Positions 28,144 through 38,000 of a stretch of DNA of 64,000 bases are shown one piece after another (position 1 is the first letter of the stretch; the number at the start of each line of letters is the position of its first letter). A program made the position numbers and the translations under genes. The notes under the pieces are model-generated. The model was not told where the DNA came from, ran no database searches, and saw only the letters and a program-made list of their open reading frames with translations. Source of the stretch: Corynebacterium falsenii (GTDB lineage Bacteria; Actinomycetota; Actinomycetes; Mycobacteriales; Mycobacteriaceae); contig NZ_CP083646.1 of the NCBI RefSeq assembly GCF_020099275.1, positions 2,046,001-2,110,000 of the forward strand, read 5' to 3'.

Positions 28144-28224
28144 GCCCTCACCGTCCCCAGTCGCCAATCCCAGTCACGAGTCCCAGTCACAAGCCGTCTC
28201 ATTTTCAGTGAAAGGCCCACCATC

Positions 28225-28980
28225 ATGTCATTCGTTTTCCTCAATCTGCGCAGAATCCTCATGGATAAAGCCGGGCTGTTTTTCTCCATCGCGCTGCCGA
28301 TCTTCTTCTACATCATCTTCGGCGCCACGCAGTCCTACGGTGATCAGCCGCTCAACAGCGGTAACGTCAACGCCTACATCATGATCGGCATGGCGCTGTA
28401 TGCCGGTGCAGTGGGTGCCATCGGCGGAGCCAGCACCTCCGTGGTGGAGGGTGTGTCGGGGTGGAATCGGCAGCTAGCGCTGACGCCTCTGACACAGGGC
28501 CAGCTGTTGGCGTCGCAACTAGTACCCCTCATTGTCCGAGCCGCCTTGCCCGTGATCGCGGTGTATATCGCCGGGGTGGTCGGCGGCGCGCAGATGCCAC
28601 TATCCACGTGGATTGCCACTGGGCTAATTACCGTGGCGGTGTCGATCCCGTTCGGGTTGTACGGCATCGCGTGGGCGCAGCTGCTGCGGTCCTCGACGGC
28701 GATATCGATTGCGTCGTCGTCAATGGTGGTGCTGGCGTTCGCGGGCAATATTTTCACTCCGCTGCCGGAGAGTTTCATGGACGTCGTGCGTTTCACCCCG
28801 GCCTACGGCGCGGGTGCCCTGGCCAGGTATCCACTCAGCGATGGGATGCAGGCAATCTCCGGTGATCCGGGAACGCTCACGGATCCACTCATTTATGCTG
28901 TAGTCAACGTTGCGGCGTGGGCGGCCATTTTCGGTCTCGCGGTCGTGCTGCTCAATCGCCGGGATAAGACGAGGATCTAG
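28225..28980 (+). CDS. ABC-2 type permease
   Basis: 251 residues with six hydrophobic segments. The N-terminus (FVFLNLRRILMDKAGLFFSIALPIFFYIIFGA) is that of ABC-2 permeases. The segment GGASTSVVEGVSGWNRQLALTPLTQGQLLAS is also typical. It is partner of the ATPase 81 bases upstream and is followed after 13 bases by the sensor kinase gene. Substrate is unknown. Confidence 0.88.
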   Translation: MSFVFLNLRRILMDKAGLFFSIALPIFFYIIFGATQSYGDQPLNSGNVNAYIMIGMALYAGAVGAIGGASTSVVEGVSGWNRQLALTPLTQGQLLASQLVPLIVRAALPVIAVYIAGVVGGAQMPLSTWIATGLITVAVSIPFGLYGIAWAQLLRSSTAISIASSSMVVLAFAGNIFTPLPESFMDVVRFTPAYGAGALARYPLSDGMQAISGDPGTLTDPLIYAVVNVAAWAAIFGLAVVLLNRRDKTRI

Positions 28981-28993
28981 AAGCGAGGCACAC

Positions 28994-30253
28994 GTGAAGG
29001 AACAGTCACCGCGCCGCAGGGTCGCGGCGCAGACAGCTCGGCCGGGTACCTGGTCGCGACCACTGACGGGCTTTTCTAAGTACACCTCCTTCTACGCGAG
29101 CATGTGGCTCGTGTTTTTGATCCCGCCGTTCGCCGCACTGATCACATCGGGGCAGCCGTTGGGACTCAAACTCTACGGGGTGACCCTGGCGATTGTTTTC
29201 GGCATCTTCTACGGCTTCGCTTTCGGCTCGCACAGCTACTATCCCCGCGGGTGGTCGGTCAATCGGCGTTTCTGGAGCGCGTTCGCCGTACTGCTGGTCA
29301 TCGCCCTAGCAATGTATCCCGCGCTGAGAGTGGCCGTGGTCTGCTTCACCCCATACCTCGTGGCGTTCGTATCGTTCCTGCGCCCAATTCCGACCATTTT
29401 CCGGCTCGTGCCGTTCATCATCGCGGTGAGCTCGGTTGGTGGAATAGTACTGGGACTTGCGACCCCCGGCTCAGACACGTTCACTGCGGAAAGCGGCGCC
29501 TGGCTGCTGATGTGGACTCTCGCCACTCCCCTGTTCATTGCGGCGCTCGGCGTGCTGAACCAACGCGAAGACAGCCGGCGCAAGCTCGCCTCCGAACTGG
29601 AGCGCTCGCTGGAACGCGAGAAGATGGCCACGGACGTGCATGATCTTTTGGGCCATTCGCTGACGATCATCAAGCTCAAGGCGGAGGTTGCCGCTCGCTA
29701 CGTGGACCGCGATCCCGCGCGGGCCGCAGAGGAGATGAGGTCCGTGGCGGATATTGCCAAGCACAGCCTCGAAGAAGTACGGGCAACCGTGACGAATTCG
29801 CTGAGCCGCGATATCACCACCGAGATCAGCCGCGCCCGCGATGCACTCGAGACGGCTGGGGTGGAGTGCACTGTGGTGGCGTCGAGTAACGTGGCCGACC
29901 CGAAGCTGTTCGCGTGGGTGCTGCGGGAGGCCGTGACGAACATCGTCCGCCATTCGGGCGCCAGTGCGTGCACGATCACGGTGGAGGGCAATCGGCTGGT
30001 TGTCTGTGACAACGGCCGCGGGATTGCGGTGGCGGAAAGGGAGCTGTCCAGGAGTGAGGTGGAGGGCAATGGACTGCGTGGGATGCGGCGGCGTGCCGTT
30101 GCGGCCGGGGCCGAGCTCACCATCACCACCCCGGACGGCGGGGGCACAGCCATCACTGTGTCGATCCCGGTTGGTCGCGTCACCTCGCCGACCACACCCA
30201 CCACGCAGACCACACAGACCACACAGACCACACATCGGGGAGGTCAGCCATGA
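28994..30253 (+). CDS. Two-component sensor histidine kinase, DesK/NarL-group (HisKA_3)
   Basis: 419 residues from GTG 28994, preceded by GAGG with five-base spacing. Five to six membrane segments fill residues about 25-190. The phosphoacceptor block is DVHDLLGHSLTIIKLKAEV (His at about 215), followed by the ATPase core with N-box LREAVTNIVRHSGA and G-box VCDNGRGIAV and GLRGMRRR. The C-terminus ends in a Thr/Gln repeat (TTPTTQTTQTT) encoded by an 8- to 10-base micro-repeat at 30190-30232. It has no large extracellular domain, so the signal is probably sensed in the membrane. The stop overlaps the regulator start by four bases. Confidence 0.9.
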   Translation: MKEQSPRRRVAAQTARPGTWSRPLTGFSKYTSFYASMWLVFLIPPFAALITSGQPLGLKLYGVTLAIVFGIFYGFAFGSHSYYPRGWSVNRRFWSAFAVLLVIALAMYPALRVAVVCFTPYLVAFVSFLRPIPTIFRLVPFIIAVSSVGGIVLGLATPGSDTFTAESGAWLLMWTLATPLFIAALGVLNQREDSRRKLASELERSLEREKMATDVHDLLGHSLTIIKLKAEVAARYVDRDPARAAEEMRSVADIAKHSLEEVRATVTNSLSRDITTEISRARDALETAGVECTVVASSNVADPKLFAWVLREAVTNIVRHSGASACTITVEGNRLVVCDNGRGIAVAERELSRSEVEGNGLRGMRRRAVAAGAELTITTPDGGGTAITVSIPVGRVTSPTTPTTQTTQTTQTTHRGGQP

Positions 30254-30867
30254 TCCGCGTTCTCATCGCCGACGATCAATCACTGGTGCGCGGGGCTCTG
30301 GCCGCCCTGCTGGACCTCGAACCCGACATCGAGGTGGTCGCGCAATGCGGTTCCGGTGTGGACGTCGTGGATGCGATTGATCGTTTTCGTGTCGACGCCG
30401 CCCTCGTCGATATCGAAATGCCGGGCATGAGTGGCCTTGATGTCGCGCAGGCGATCGCGGAGCGAAATAGGCGTGCTGAGCGGGAATGTGCGTGCCTCAT
30501 TGTCACGACGTTCGGCCGCGCGGGATACGTAAAAACAGCGCTGGCGAACGGGGCGAGGGGCTTCCTAGTGAAGGACACCCCACCAGAGCAGTTGGCGGAG
30601 GCGGTGCGGCGGGTGCACCAGGGATTAACGGTGATCGACCCGGAGCTCGTGCAGGACGCATTGAGCGCGGTGGAATCGCCGCTGACGCCGCGAGAGGTGG
30701 AGGTGACGCGTGAGGCGCTGACTGGTGCGGATAGCCGGGCGATTGCCGAGAGGCTGCAAATGAGTATGGGGACGGTGCGCAATCACCTATCGAGCATCAT
30801 CGCAAAGACAAACGCGGGCAACCGCTATGAGGCTGCCCGCGTGGCTCGCGATCGCGGATGGTTGTGA
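30250..30867 (+). CDS. NarL/FixJ-family response regulator
   Basis: 205 residues. Receiver domain with acidic pair IADDQ, phosphoacceptor Asp in ALVDIEMPGMSG (about residue 54), Thr in LIVTTFGRAGY and Lys in GFLVKDTPPEQL. The C-terminal LuxR-type helix-turn-helix is LTPREVEVTREALTGADSRAIAERLQMSMGTVRNHLSSI. It is coupled to the kinase (ATGA). It probably controls the ABC operon through the palindrome at 27041. Confidence 0.93.
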   Translation: MIRVLIADDQSLVRGALAALLDLEPDIEVVAQCGSGVDVVDAIDRFRVDAALVDIEMPGMSGLDVAQAIAERNRRAERECACLIVTTFGRAGYVKTALANGARGFLVKDTPPEQLAEAVRRVHQGLTVIDPELVQDALSAVESPLTPREVEVTREALTGADSRAIAERLQMSMGTVRNHLSSIIAKTNAGNRYEAARVARDRGWL

Positions 30868-30886
30868 GCGATTGCAGAAGATGCTG

Positions 30887-31024
30887 CTAGATGAGCATGT
30901 CATCCTCGAGACGGTTGGAGTTGTCGGTGGGGATAACCAGGGCGCCGTCATCGCCGAAGATGTAGGCGTTGGCTTCGTCGGCGATGGTGTAGTCACGGGT
31001 GAACATCTGCGGAGGGAAGATCAT
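30887..31024 (-). CDS. 45-residue protein of unknown function
   Basis: A short frame begins at ATG 31022-31024 with AAGGA seven bases before it. The peptide starts MIFPPQMFTRDYTIADEANA, continues YIFGDDGALVIPT and ends RLEDDMLI. It is acidic with no signal or membrane segment. Third codon positions are strongly G/C (about 84 % by my count), as expected for a real gene of this genome. It converges with the response regulator gene, 19 bases from its stop. I do not recognise the family; a small regulator, toxin/antitoxin part or peptide precursor cannot be told apart. Confidence 0.6.
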   Translation of the reverse strand: MIFPPQMFTRDYTIADEANAYIFGDDGALVIPTDNSNRLEDDMLI

Positions 31025-31048
31025 TGTGGGGTCCTTCTCGTGTCGTGG

Positions 31049-31150
31049 TCTGGGTGGCCGGGTCATGTTCATGGGGCTCGGTGGCCGGGTCCAGCTCGTA
31101 GTCTGGGTGGCCGGGTCATGCTCATGAATCTCGGTGGCCGAGTCCGTCAT
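31049..31150. repeat. 53-bp direct repeat upstream of the 45-residue gene
   Basis: The block starting TCTGGGTGGCCGGGTCATG at 31049 recurs at 31102, so the period is 53 bases; within each copy the shorter unit GGTGGCCGGGTC occurs twice. A third fragment begins near 31145. The copies differ in a handful of positions. Confidence 0.75.
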
Positions 31151-31440
31151 CTGGGGGCTCGGCGATACGAATCACGCTAGGCAGCGCGTCGGACGCCGTG
31201 CCAGACGTGGTGGTTCGGGCGCGCCGCCTCGCTGCCCCCTATGCGGTCATAACTAAAACGCCGTCCATCCAGGTAGTCGCGTAGCCGGTGGTGAGGGGAA
31301 TGTATAAATTCCGCACGCACTGCTACCCCCGCTCCTCCTTCGTCACACTGGTCACATGTGACGCGCGACACACATAAAACCGCAGGTTAAAGCATGTTTC
31401 GACAATTATTGAAGTATCACTGATGGCCGATTTTTGGTCA

Positions 31441-31480
31441 TAAAAATAGACCGATCGGGCGCTATGGCCACGATCGGTCT
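31441..31480 (-). terminator. Rho-independent terminator of the accBC-accD-fas-acpS operon
   Basis: On the minus strand AGACCGATCG (31480-31471) and CGATCGGTCT (31457-31448) are a perfect 10-bp stem with a 13-base loop, followed at once by ATTTTTA. It starts 57 bases after the acpS stop codon. This is the clearest terminator in the window. Confidence 0.85.
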
Positions 31481-31536
31481 GGCGAAACGCCGGACACCTA
31501 GGAGGCGCTCGGGGTAATGGCGACCGCGGTGGGCGA

Positions 31537-32052
31537 TCAGACCTGTTCGATGATGACGGTGGCGGTTGCGGCGTCGCCGTCGTGGGACATGCTCAGGTGG
31601 ATCCGGATTTCGGATTCCGATCCGGATTTCTGATCCGCCGGTCCGCTTTTCTGCTCGTGCGGTCCGCTTTTCTGCCCAGTCGATCCGGAAAGTGGACCGA
31701 GCGTGCGCGTCACCTCGCGGGCCACCGCCCCGTGCAGGCGCAGGAGGGGGCGCGACCAGGCGTCCGAGTAGACCTCGATCTCCTGCCACACCACATCCGA
31801 CGGCGCGATCGGCGGAGCCTGCCCCGCGATCGCGACCGACCACGCCTTGATGAAGGCCTCCTTCGCGGCCCACCGCGCAGCGTAATGGTGTGCAGCGCTT
31901 CCGCCGCTATCAACTCGACGATCAGCAGCCCGCCGCTCAACCGCACGCCGTTCCGCGCCCGTGAACACCTCGAGGAAGCGGGTGCCCGGGACCTCGAGCT
32001 GCCGGGCGAAATCCGGAACGAACACGAGGTCCACGCCCAGTCCGAGGATCAT
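31537..32052 (-). CDS. acpS: Holo-[acyl-carrier-protein] synthase with repeat insertion
   Basis: 171 residues. Catalytic marks are GVDLVFVPDFAR at the N-terminus (Mg-binding Asp) and WAAKEAFIKAW (Glu/Lys of the 4'-phosphopantetheinyl transferase site). It transfers the phosphopantetheine arm to the ACP domain of FAS. Residues about 121-150 are an unusual, repetitive, charged segment (three times QKSG) lying between REVTRTLG and the terminal HLSMSHDG strand; it is encoded by copies of the dispersed GATCCGGATTTC element. Normal AcpS is about 125-140 residues long. The ATG shares one base with the fas stop codon (TGATG), so the two are translated together. Confidence 0.92.
   Translation of the reverse strand: MILGLGVDLVFVPDFARQLEVPGTRFLEVFTGAERRAVERRAADRRVDSGGSAAHHYAARWAAKEAFIKAWSVAIAGQAPPIAPSDVVWQEIEVYSDAWSRPLLRLHGAVAREVTRTLGPLSGSTGQKSGPHEQKSGPADQKSGSESEIRIHLSMSHDGDAATATVIIEQV
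31600..31690. repeat. Dispersed GATCCGGATTTC-type elements inside acpS
   Basis: Two close copies of TCCGGATTTC (31602 and 31621) flank GGATTCCGA, and three degenerate copies GGTCCGCTTTTCTG follow. They match the palindromic element found between genes at 45863, 45950, 51447, 54437, 55280 and 55328. All are kept in the acpS reading frame. Confidence 0.75.
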
Positions 32053-35000
32053 CAGTACAGCCCGTCCTGTCCGAGGCGTGCCTCTGGGTCGAGCAGCATC
32101 TCGGCCTCGGTGCGGTGCTGACCGGCCCCGGCGCCACTCCCGGCACCGTCACCAACACCGGCACCGGCACCGGCACCAGCACCAGCACCAGCACCGGCAC
32201 CGGCCCCGGCGTCCTCCGCAAACCGCCGCCCCTCCAACCGTGCGAACAGCGGTGCGTGACCCAGCATCCCGGCCTCCCTGCGAGCTACGCCCGCGCGCAG
32301 CCGCTCGGTGGCACGTTGCTGCCAGGACGTAGCGGCGTCGGATCCCAAACAACGTTCCACCACAGCGAAGAACGCGCCCGGGTGAACCAGCGCCACCAGC
32401 GCCGACACGTGCCCGAAGCCCAGCGAGGTCAGCAGACCCGCCCGGATCTGCGGCAACTGGATCGGCGAGCGCAGCCACACGAAGTTCTCCGCCACCGCCA
32501 TCTCCGGATCCACGCAGTCCAGCGACGCGTTGGCCGGGATGCGTCCCGTGCGGAACATGTCGCACAGCCCGGCGATCTGGAACACTGCGGCGCCGCCCTT
32601 CGCGTGACCCGTCAGGGTCTTCTGCGACACCACGAACAGCGGATTACCCTGCGCGCGACCCATCGCCGAGCCCAGGCGGGTGTGCAGCCGCGACTCGTTC
32701 GGGTCGTTGGCGTTCGTGGAGGTGTCGTGCTTCGAGACCACGGCGATGTCGTCCGCATCCACGCCCAATCGGTCGAGCGCCTGCACCAACCGCGAGTCCC
32801 GACCACCACGAGCCGCCGCCAGCGCGCCCTGACCAGGCGCCGGGATGGAGGTGTGCATGCCGTCGGCAAACGACTGCGCATACGCCACCACGCCATAGAC
32901 CGGCAGACCCAGCTTCGCCGCGACCGATCCGCGAGCCAGCAGCACCGTGCCGCCGCCCTGGGCCTCGACGAACCCGGCGCGGCGCCGGTCGTTCGCCCGC
33001 GAGTAGAAGCGCTCGTTGATGCCCTTGGCCGCCATGGCGTCGGAATCGGCGGTGGCGTTCATCGAGGCGAACCCGGAGATCGACTCCACCGAGATGTCAT
33101 CGACCGCACCGGCGACCACGAAGTCGGCCTTGCCGCAGGCGATCTTATCCAGCCCCTCCTCCACGGACACCGCGGCGGTGGCACACGCTCCCACGGGGTG
33201 GATCATCGCGCCATAACCGCCCACGAAGGACTGCATGGTGTGCGCGGCGACCACGTTCGGCAGTGTTTCCTGGAGGATGTCCGAAGGGATGTCCTCGTTG
33301 AGGAAGCGATCCACGAACAGCTTGCGCATGCTGGTCATGCCGCCGAAGCCGGTGCCCTGGGTCATCGCCACGTCCGAGGGGTGCACGGCCTGCAGGATCT
33401 CGGCGGGGCTGAACCCTGCGGACAGGAACGCATCCACGGTGGTCACGAGGTTCCACACGGCCATCCGGTCCAGCGACTCGACCATGTCGGCCGGGATGCC
33501 CCAGCGCGCCGGGTCGAAGTCCGTGGGGAACTGGCCGCCGACCTTGCGGGCGAGGGTTGCGCGGCGCGGCACTCGGGCGCGACTGCCGGCGAGGCGGGTG
33601 ATGCGCCACTCGTCGCCGACCTGTTCGGCGCGGGTGAATTGCGGGTCGGCTTGGACGTAACGCTGGGCGTCGTCTTCGCTGTCGACGGTGAAGGTCACGT
33701 CGCGGTCGAGGAACATCTCGACGCTGAGCGGGCTGTTCGGCACACTCGTACCCGCAGCGTCCGTAGCGTCCGTCTCAATCGCCCCATCAGCCACGAACGT
33801 GCGCACACCGGCCCGGGCGATCACTTCGTCGCGGTAGCGCTCGAAGATGTCGGCCTCGTCGACCATGTTGTCATCCTGGTCGTACCAGCCCGCCTTGGGC
33901 GTATCCTTCCAGGTCAGTAGGCCCGTCATCCACGCGAGTTCAAGCACGCCCGCGGCTGTGAGATCCACGGTGGTATCCGCGTGGATGCCGTATTCGGCCT
34001 CGCATCGAGTGCGGCCACTGCCCCACGCGCTGACCTCGCCGATGCCCACGATCACCACGGTCTCATCCAGCTCTGCGGTGGTGTTGCCCCAGCTCATCGC
34101 GGGTTGGTGCTGTTGGGCGGGCGTCGGCAGTGCCTGGATTGTGGCCTTTTCTTCCTCCGACGCCACCACGCTGCCCTCCTCTGGCGCGTCCAGGCTGGTC
34201 AGGGAGAATCCGTCCAGCCCGCCGGTGAGGTCCGCCTCGATCGGGGTGGTCCGTGCCTGCTCGCGGGCGGAGTCGGTGCACAGGTCCATGAGCTCGGCAG
34301 CGATCTCTTCGGGGGTCCACACGCGGATGCCCTTGTCCTTGGCGGCGGCCACGAGGGGATCGTTGCCTCCCATGAGCCCGGTGCCTGCCACCCAGCCGAT
34401 GCGTGGATGCGCCAGGGTGATGCGCGTGGCCCACGGTTCCACGGACCACTTGTTGACGATGGCGTCGAAGGCGGCCTTGGTTTCACCGTAGGCACCGTCG
34501 CCGCCGAAGGTGCCTCGGTTGGGGCTGCCGGGCAACACCACGTGGAGGCGGTGGGCGACGTCGGTGTCGGCGCCGATCTTGGCCAGCGCGGTCATGGACC
34601 GCTCAACGCTCCACAGCAGCAGGCGGGTTTGGTGCTCCGCTGCGGCGCCTGCGTCCTCCACCGAGCCCATGACGGGCGGGGCGGCGAAGGGGAAGAACAG
34701 GTCCGGCACCAGGGCCGGCTTGATGAGCTTGCGCTCGGAGCCGACGGTTTCGGACTGCTCGCTGCCGATCCACTCCACGAGGGCGTCGACGTCCCGGAAG
34801 CTGGCGAGGTTGGCTGGCACGAGCCACAGTGCCGCGCCGGGGCGGGCGTGGGTGCGGTAGAGCTGCTTGGCGTAGGCCAGGCGGGAGGGGCTCACACGGG
34901 AGGCGGTGGCGACCACGGTTGCGCCCCGCGAGAGCAGGTCCGCCACCACGGCGCCCGCGATGGAGGTGGGGGCCATGCCGGTGACGACGGCGACGGTGCC

Positions 35001-38000
35001 AGACAGATCGGTTGCGCCGTCTGTAGCATCGTCCGCCGCTTCCTGTGCCTCGGCTGCCTCGGCTGCCTCGGCGATGCGGAGCAGCGCGGCCCTCTTCTCG
35101 TCGGCCTTCACGTGGGCCTCTGCGTGGGCCTGTGCGGGGTCCTGTACGTGACCATCACCATTCGCGTCATCGTGCGACTCACTGCCCAGGTTGTCCGCCC
35201 ACCAGCGCGCATGCGCCGCCACCGCGGCACCCGCACCGACAAAGCTCGACAGCGCCACACCATCAACACCACTTGCAGCATCGGCAACAGCAACATCAGT
35301 AGCATCAGCACCACCGTCAACCAACCGCAGCTCCCCGAGCGCGATCCGGGCAATGTCCTCCCTGGCACTCGCCCAGCGGTCGTCGAGGAGGACGGCCCTA
35401 GCGGCGTCGAACGAAGGAGCAACCAGCGACGGCCACGAGCTCCCCAGCTCGGCAGACACGGCAGCCAGGATGCGGTCGGTGTCCTCCTGCTCGCTGTGAT
35501 CGAAGTCCGCGGCCTCCGGGGTGTCGAGACCGAGCACGTTCAACACGTGGCGGGCCGTGCTGGCGAGCACGCCACTCGGGCCGGTGATGGTCTCCGCGAA
35601 CCCGTCGAGCGCGGCGGAATCCACAACCGCCCCGCCGCCACCGGTGGTGGGCTTAGCGACCGGAATGCCGTGCGCGGCGCCAACCTGCGCCACGGCCTCA
35701 TCGATGAGCTCCTTCACCGCGGCCATGGACGCGGCCTGATCCGGCAACGTGGCCAGCTCACCGCCGCGCGCGGATGTGCCCTCGCGGGAGCCCAGCAGAA
35801 TCTGGGCGGTGGTGTGCGCGGCCCAGCCGTCGCCCAGGCCCCACTCGCTGCTCACGTGCTCGGCAATGAAGGACTGCTTGGCGCCGGCCGCGCCGAACAG
35901 CTTGCGCACGCGGTCCTTGATGGCCTCGCCGAGGACGGGGCCGAAGGGCTTGTAGTTGAACGCGGCCTTGTCGACGGTGGCGGATAGTGTTGCCACGTCC
36001 GCCTCGGCAGCGCCCTCCACGCTGGAGAGCCCCAGCTCGGCGGACATGTCCATGAGCAGCTGGTTGAGCCGCGAGGACACGCCGTTGGTAAGGGAGCCGG
36101 TGGTGTCGGCGTCGCCGATCTGCTCGGGGCGCAGCTTGTTGGCGAAGGCCAGGAGGGTGCGGATCGCGTCGGAGGCCTTGTAGGGCAGGTCGGGTGCGTC
36201 GGTGACGCCACCAGGCTGTACACCAGCCGCCGGCGATGGGTGGGCCTCGGCGAGGGGCGCCGGGTTGGCGGCCGGCCCGTTTTCCGGATCCACTACAGCA
36301 CCACCAGCACCGCCCGCCGAAGCCTGAGCACCATCGCCCGATCCGCTTTCCGGATCAGCCTCATCCAGCTCAATCGTCTGCACGTCCTCCGCGTACACCC
36401 GCTTCTCGTCGCGCTGCACGTTGAGCACCCGCACCTCGCTATCCGCAAAGCGCGACAGCCCCAGCGTCTTGGCCGCCAGGTTGGCCAGCGTCGGCGCCGC
36501 GCCCAGGCCGATCTCCACGAAGTCCTCCACCGCGACTCCCCCGCGGTTCTCGCTGCTAAACAGCAGCGCCTGCGTTTCGATCCACCGCACCGGCGAGGCG
36601 AACTGCCAGCACAACAGCTCCACCAGCAGCAACCGCGCCAGCTCGCCCGGCTGCCACTCGTCCCAGTGCTCCAGCGCATCGCGCACCGCCTCGCTCGGCA
36701 CCACGTCCAGGATCGACTGCGCAAACTCGCGCGTCAGCTCGAACGGGCGTGCCACGAGGTTCGGAATGTAGCGCCCCTCCAGGACCTCGTAGTCAAACTC
36801 TTCCGGCAACAGCTCGTTGAGCCGCTCCCGGAAATCCGGCACGCCATCGTGGAGCACAGCCGAGTGGAACGGCACATCAATGCCCGGCACCAGCATGAAT
36901 GCCTTGCCGCCGGTTACCTCCGCGGCCCGCGCGTTCGCGTGCTTCTCCAGCGCCTTGATACCGGCGACCGTACCGGCCACCGCATATTGCTGGCCGGCCA
37001 GGTTGTAGTTCACGATCTCTAGGAACTCACCCGTCTCGCGCGCCACTTCTGCCACATACTCGGCCACGTGATTTTCGTCGACGCCCAACTTATGCGGACG
37101 CAGAGCACCCATCCGGTAGTTACTCCGGCCGCGCTCGTCGCGGGGCACCAAGTTGTGCATCGTCGACCCGCGGTGGAACACCAGCTCCAGGACGGTTTCC
37201 AGATCAATGGTCTGGGCGTACGCGCTCAGCGCGTTGTACTCACCGAGTGAGTGTCCCGCGAAGTACGCATCCCGCGCCAGCGCCCCACTTTCGCGCAGGC
37301 GCGCCGTCTGGGCAAACGCCAGCGTGGCCAGCGCCACCTGGGTGAACTGCGTGAGGTACAGCACGCCGTCCGGGTGGCGGTACACCTGCCCGTTGGCGGA
37401 GATCTCCGTGGGGTTGTCGCGCACGATCGCCAGGATGGAAAAGCCCAGCGCCTCGCGAGTGTGCGCGTCGGCACGCTCCCACACCTCTGCCGTGGCCCGC
37501 GAGCTCGTCCGCTCCGACAAGCCCATGCCCTTGGACTGGATGCCCTGGCCCGGGTATGCGTACGCGGTCACCGGCACGTCCGTGGTGGCGGTGGCCTGGG
37601 AGACGAGCTCGCCGTCGATGCGGCAAGTCACCTCCAGCACCACACCACCACCGCCGAGCCGGGCGATGCGCTCCACCTGGATCTCCACCTCGGCGTTGAG
37701 ATCCACCAGGCCGAACATGCGGTAAGTCCAGCCGGTCAGGCGGTAGCCCAGCTGGGCCACCGCGTGCTGGGCCGTGGCAGACAGCCACATGCCGTGCACC
37801 AGCGGGGCCTCCAACCCGGCCACCCTAGCGGCCGCGTGGCTGGTGTGGATCGGGTTGAAGTCGCCGGAGACCCACGCGAACTGGGTCATATCGGCGGGCG
37901 CGGTCACCAGCACGCGCGACAGGGTCGACCGCGGCGTGTCCACCACGTCACGGTCCGTGTTTCCAGCGAAGGGCGGGTCGGCTGGTGGCGTCGAACCAAA

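Larger units (their letters stand above)
31025..31536. other. 512-bp intergenic region
   Basis: Apart from the 53-bp repeat and the terminator listed separately, I see no gene here. An AT-rich stretch at about 31340-31440 lies downstream of the acpS terminator and may hold the promoter of the 45-residue gene (leftward). Confidence 0.6.

Noticed and set aside
31049..31150. Possible CRISPR-like array
   Set aside because: Only two copies of a 53-bp unit in direct contact, no unique spacers and no cas genes.
32115..35987. Long plus-strand open frames (about 600-670 codons) opposite the fas gene
   Set aside because: They are mirror frames of a G+C-rich coding strand with Arg/His/Gly-rich translations and no recognisable domain; the FAS-I reading is unambiguous.
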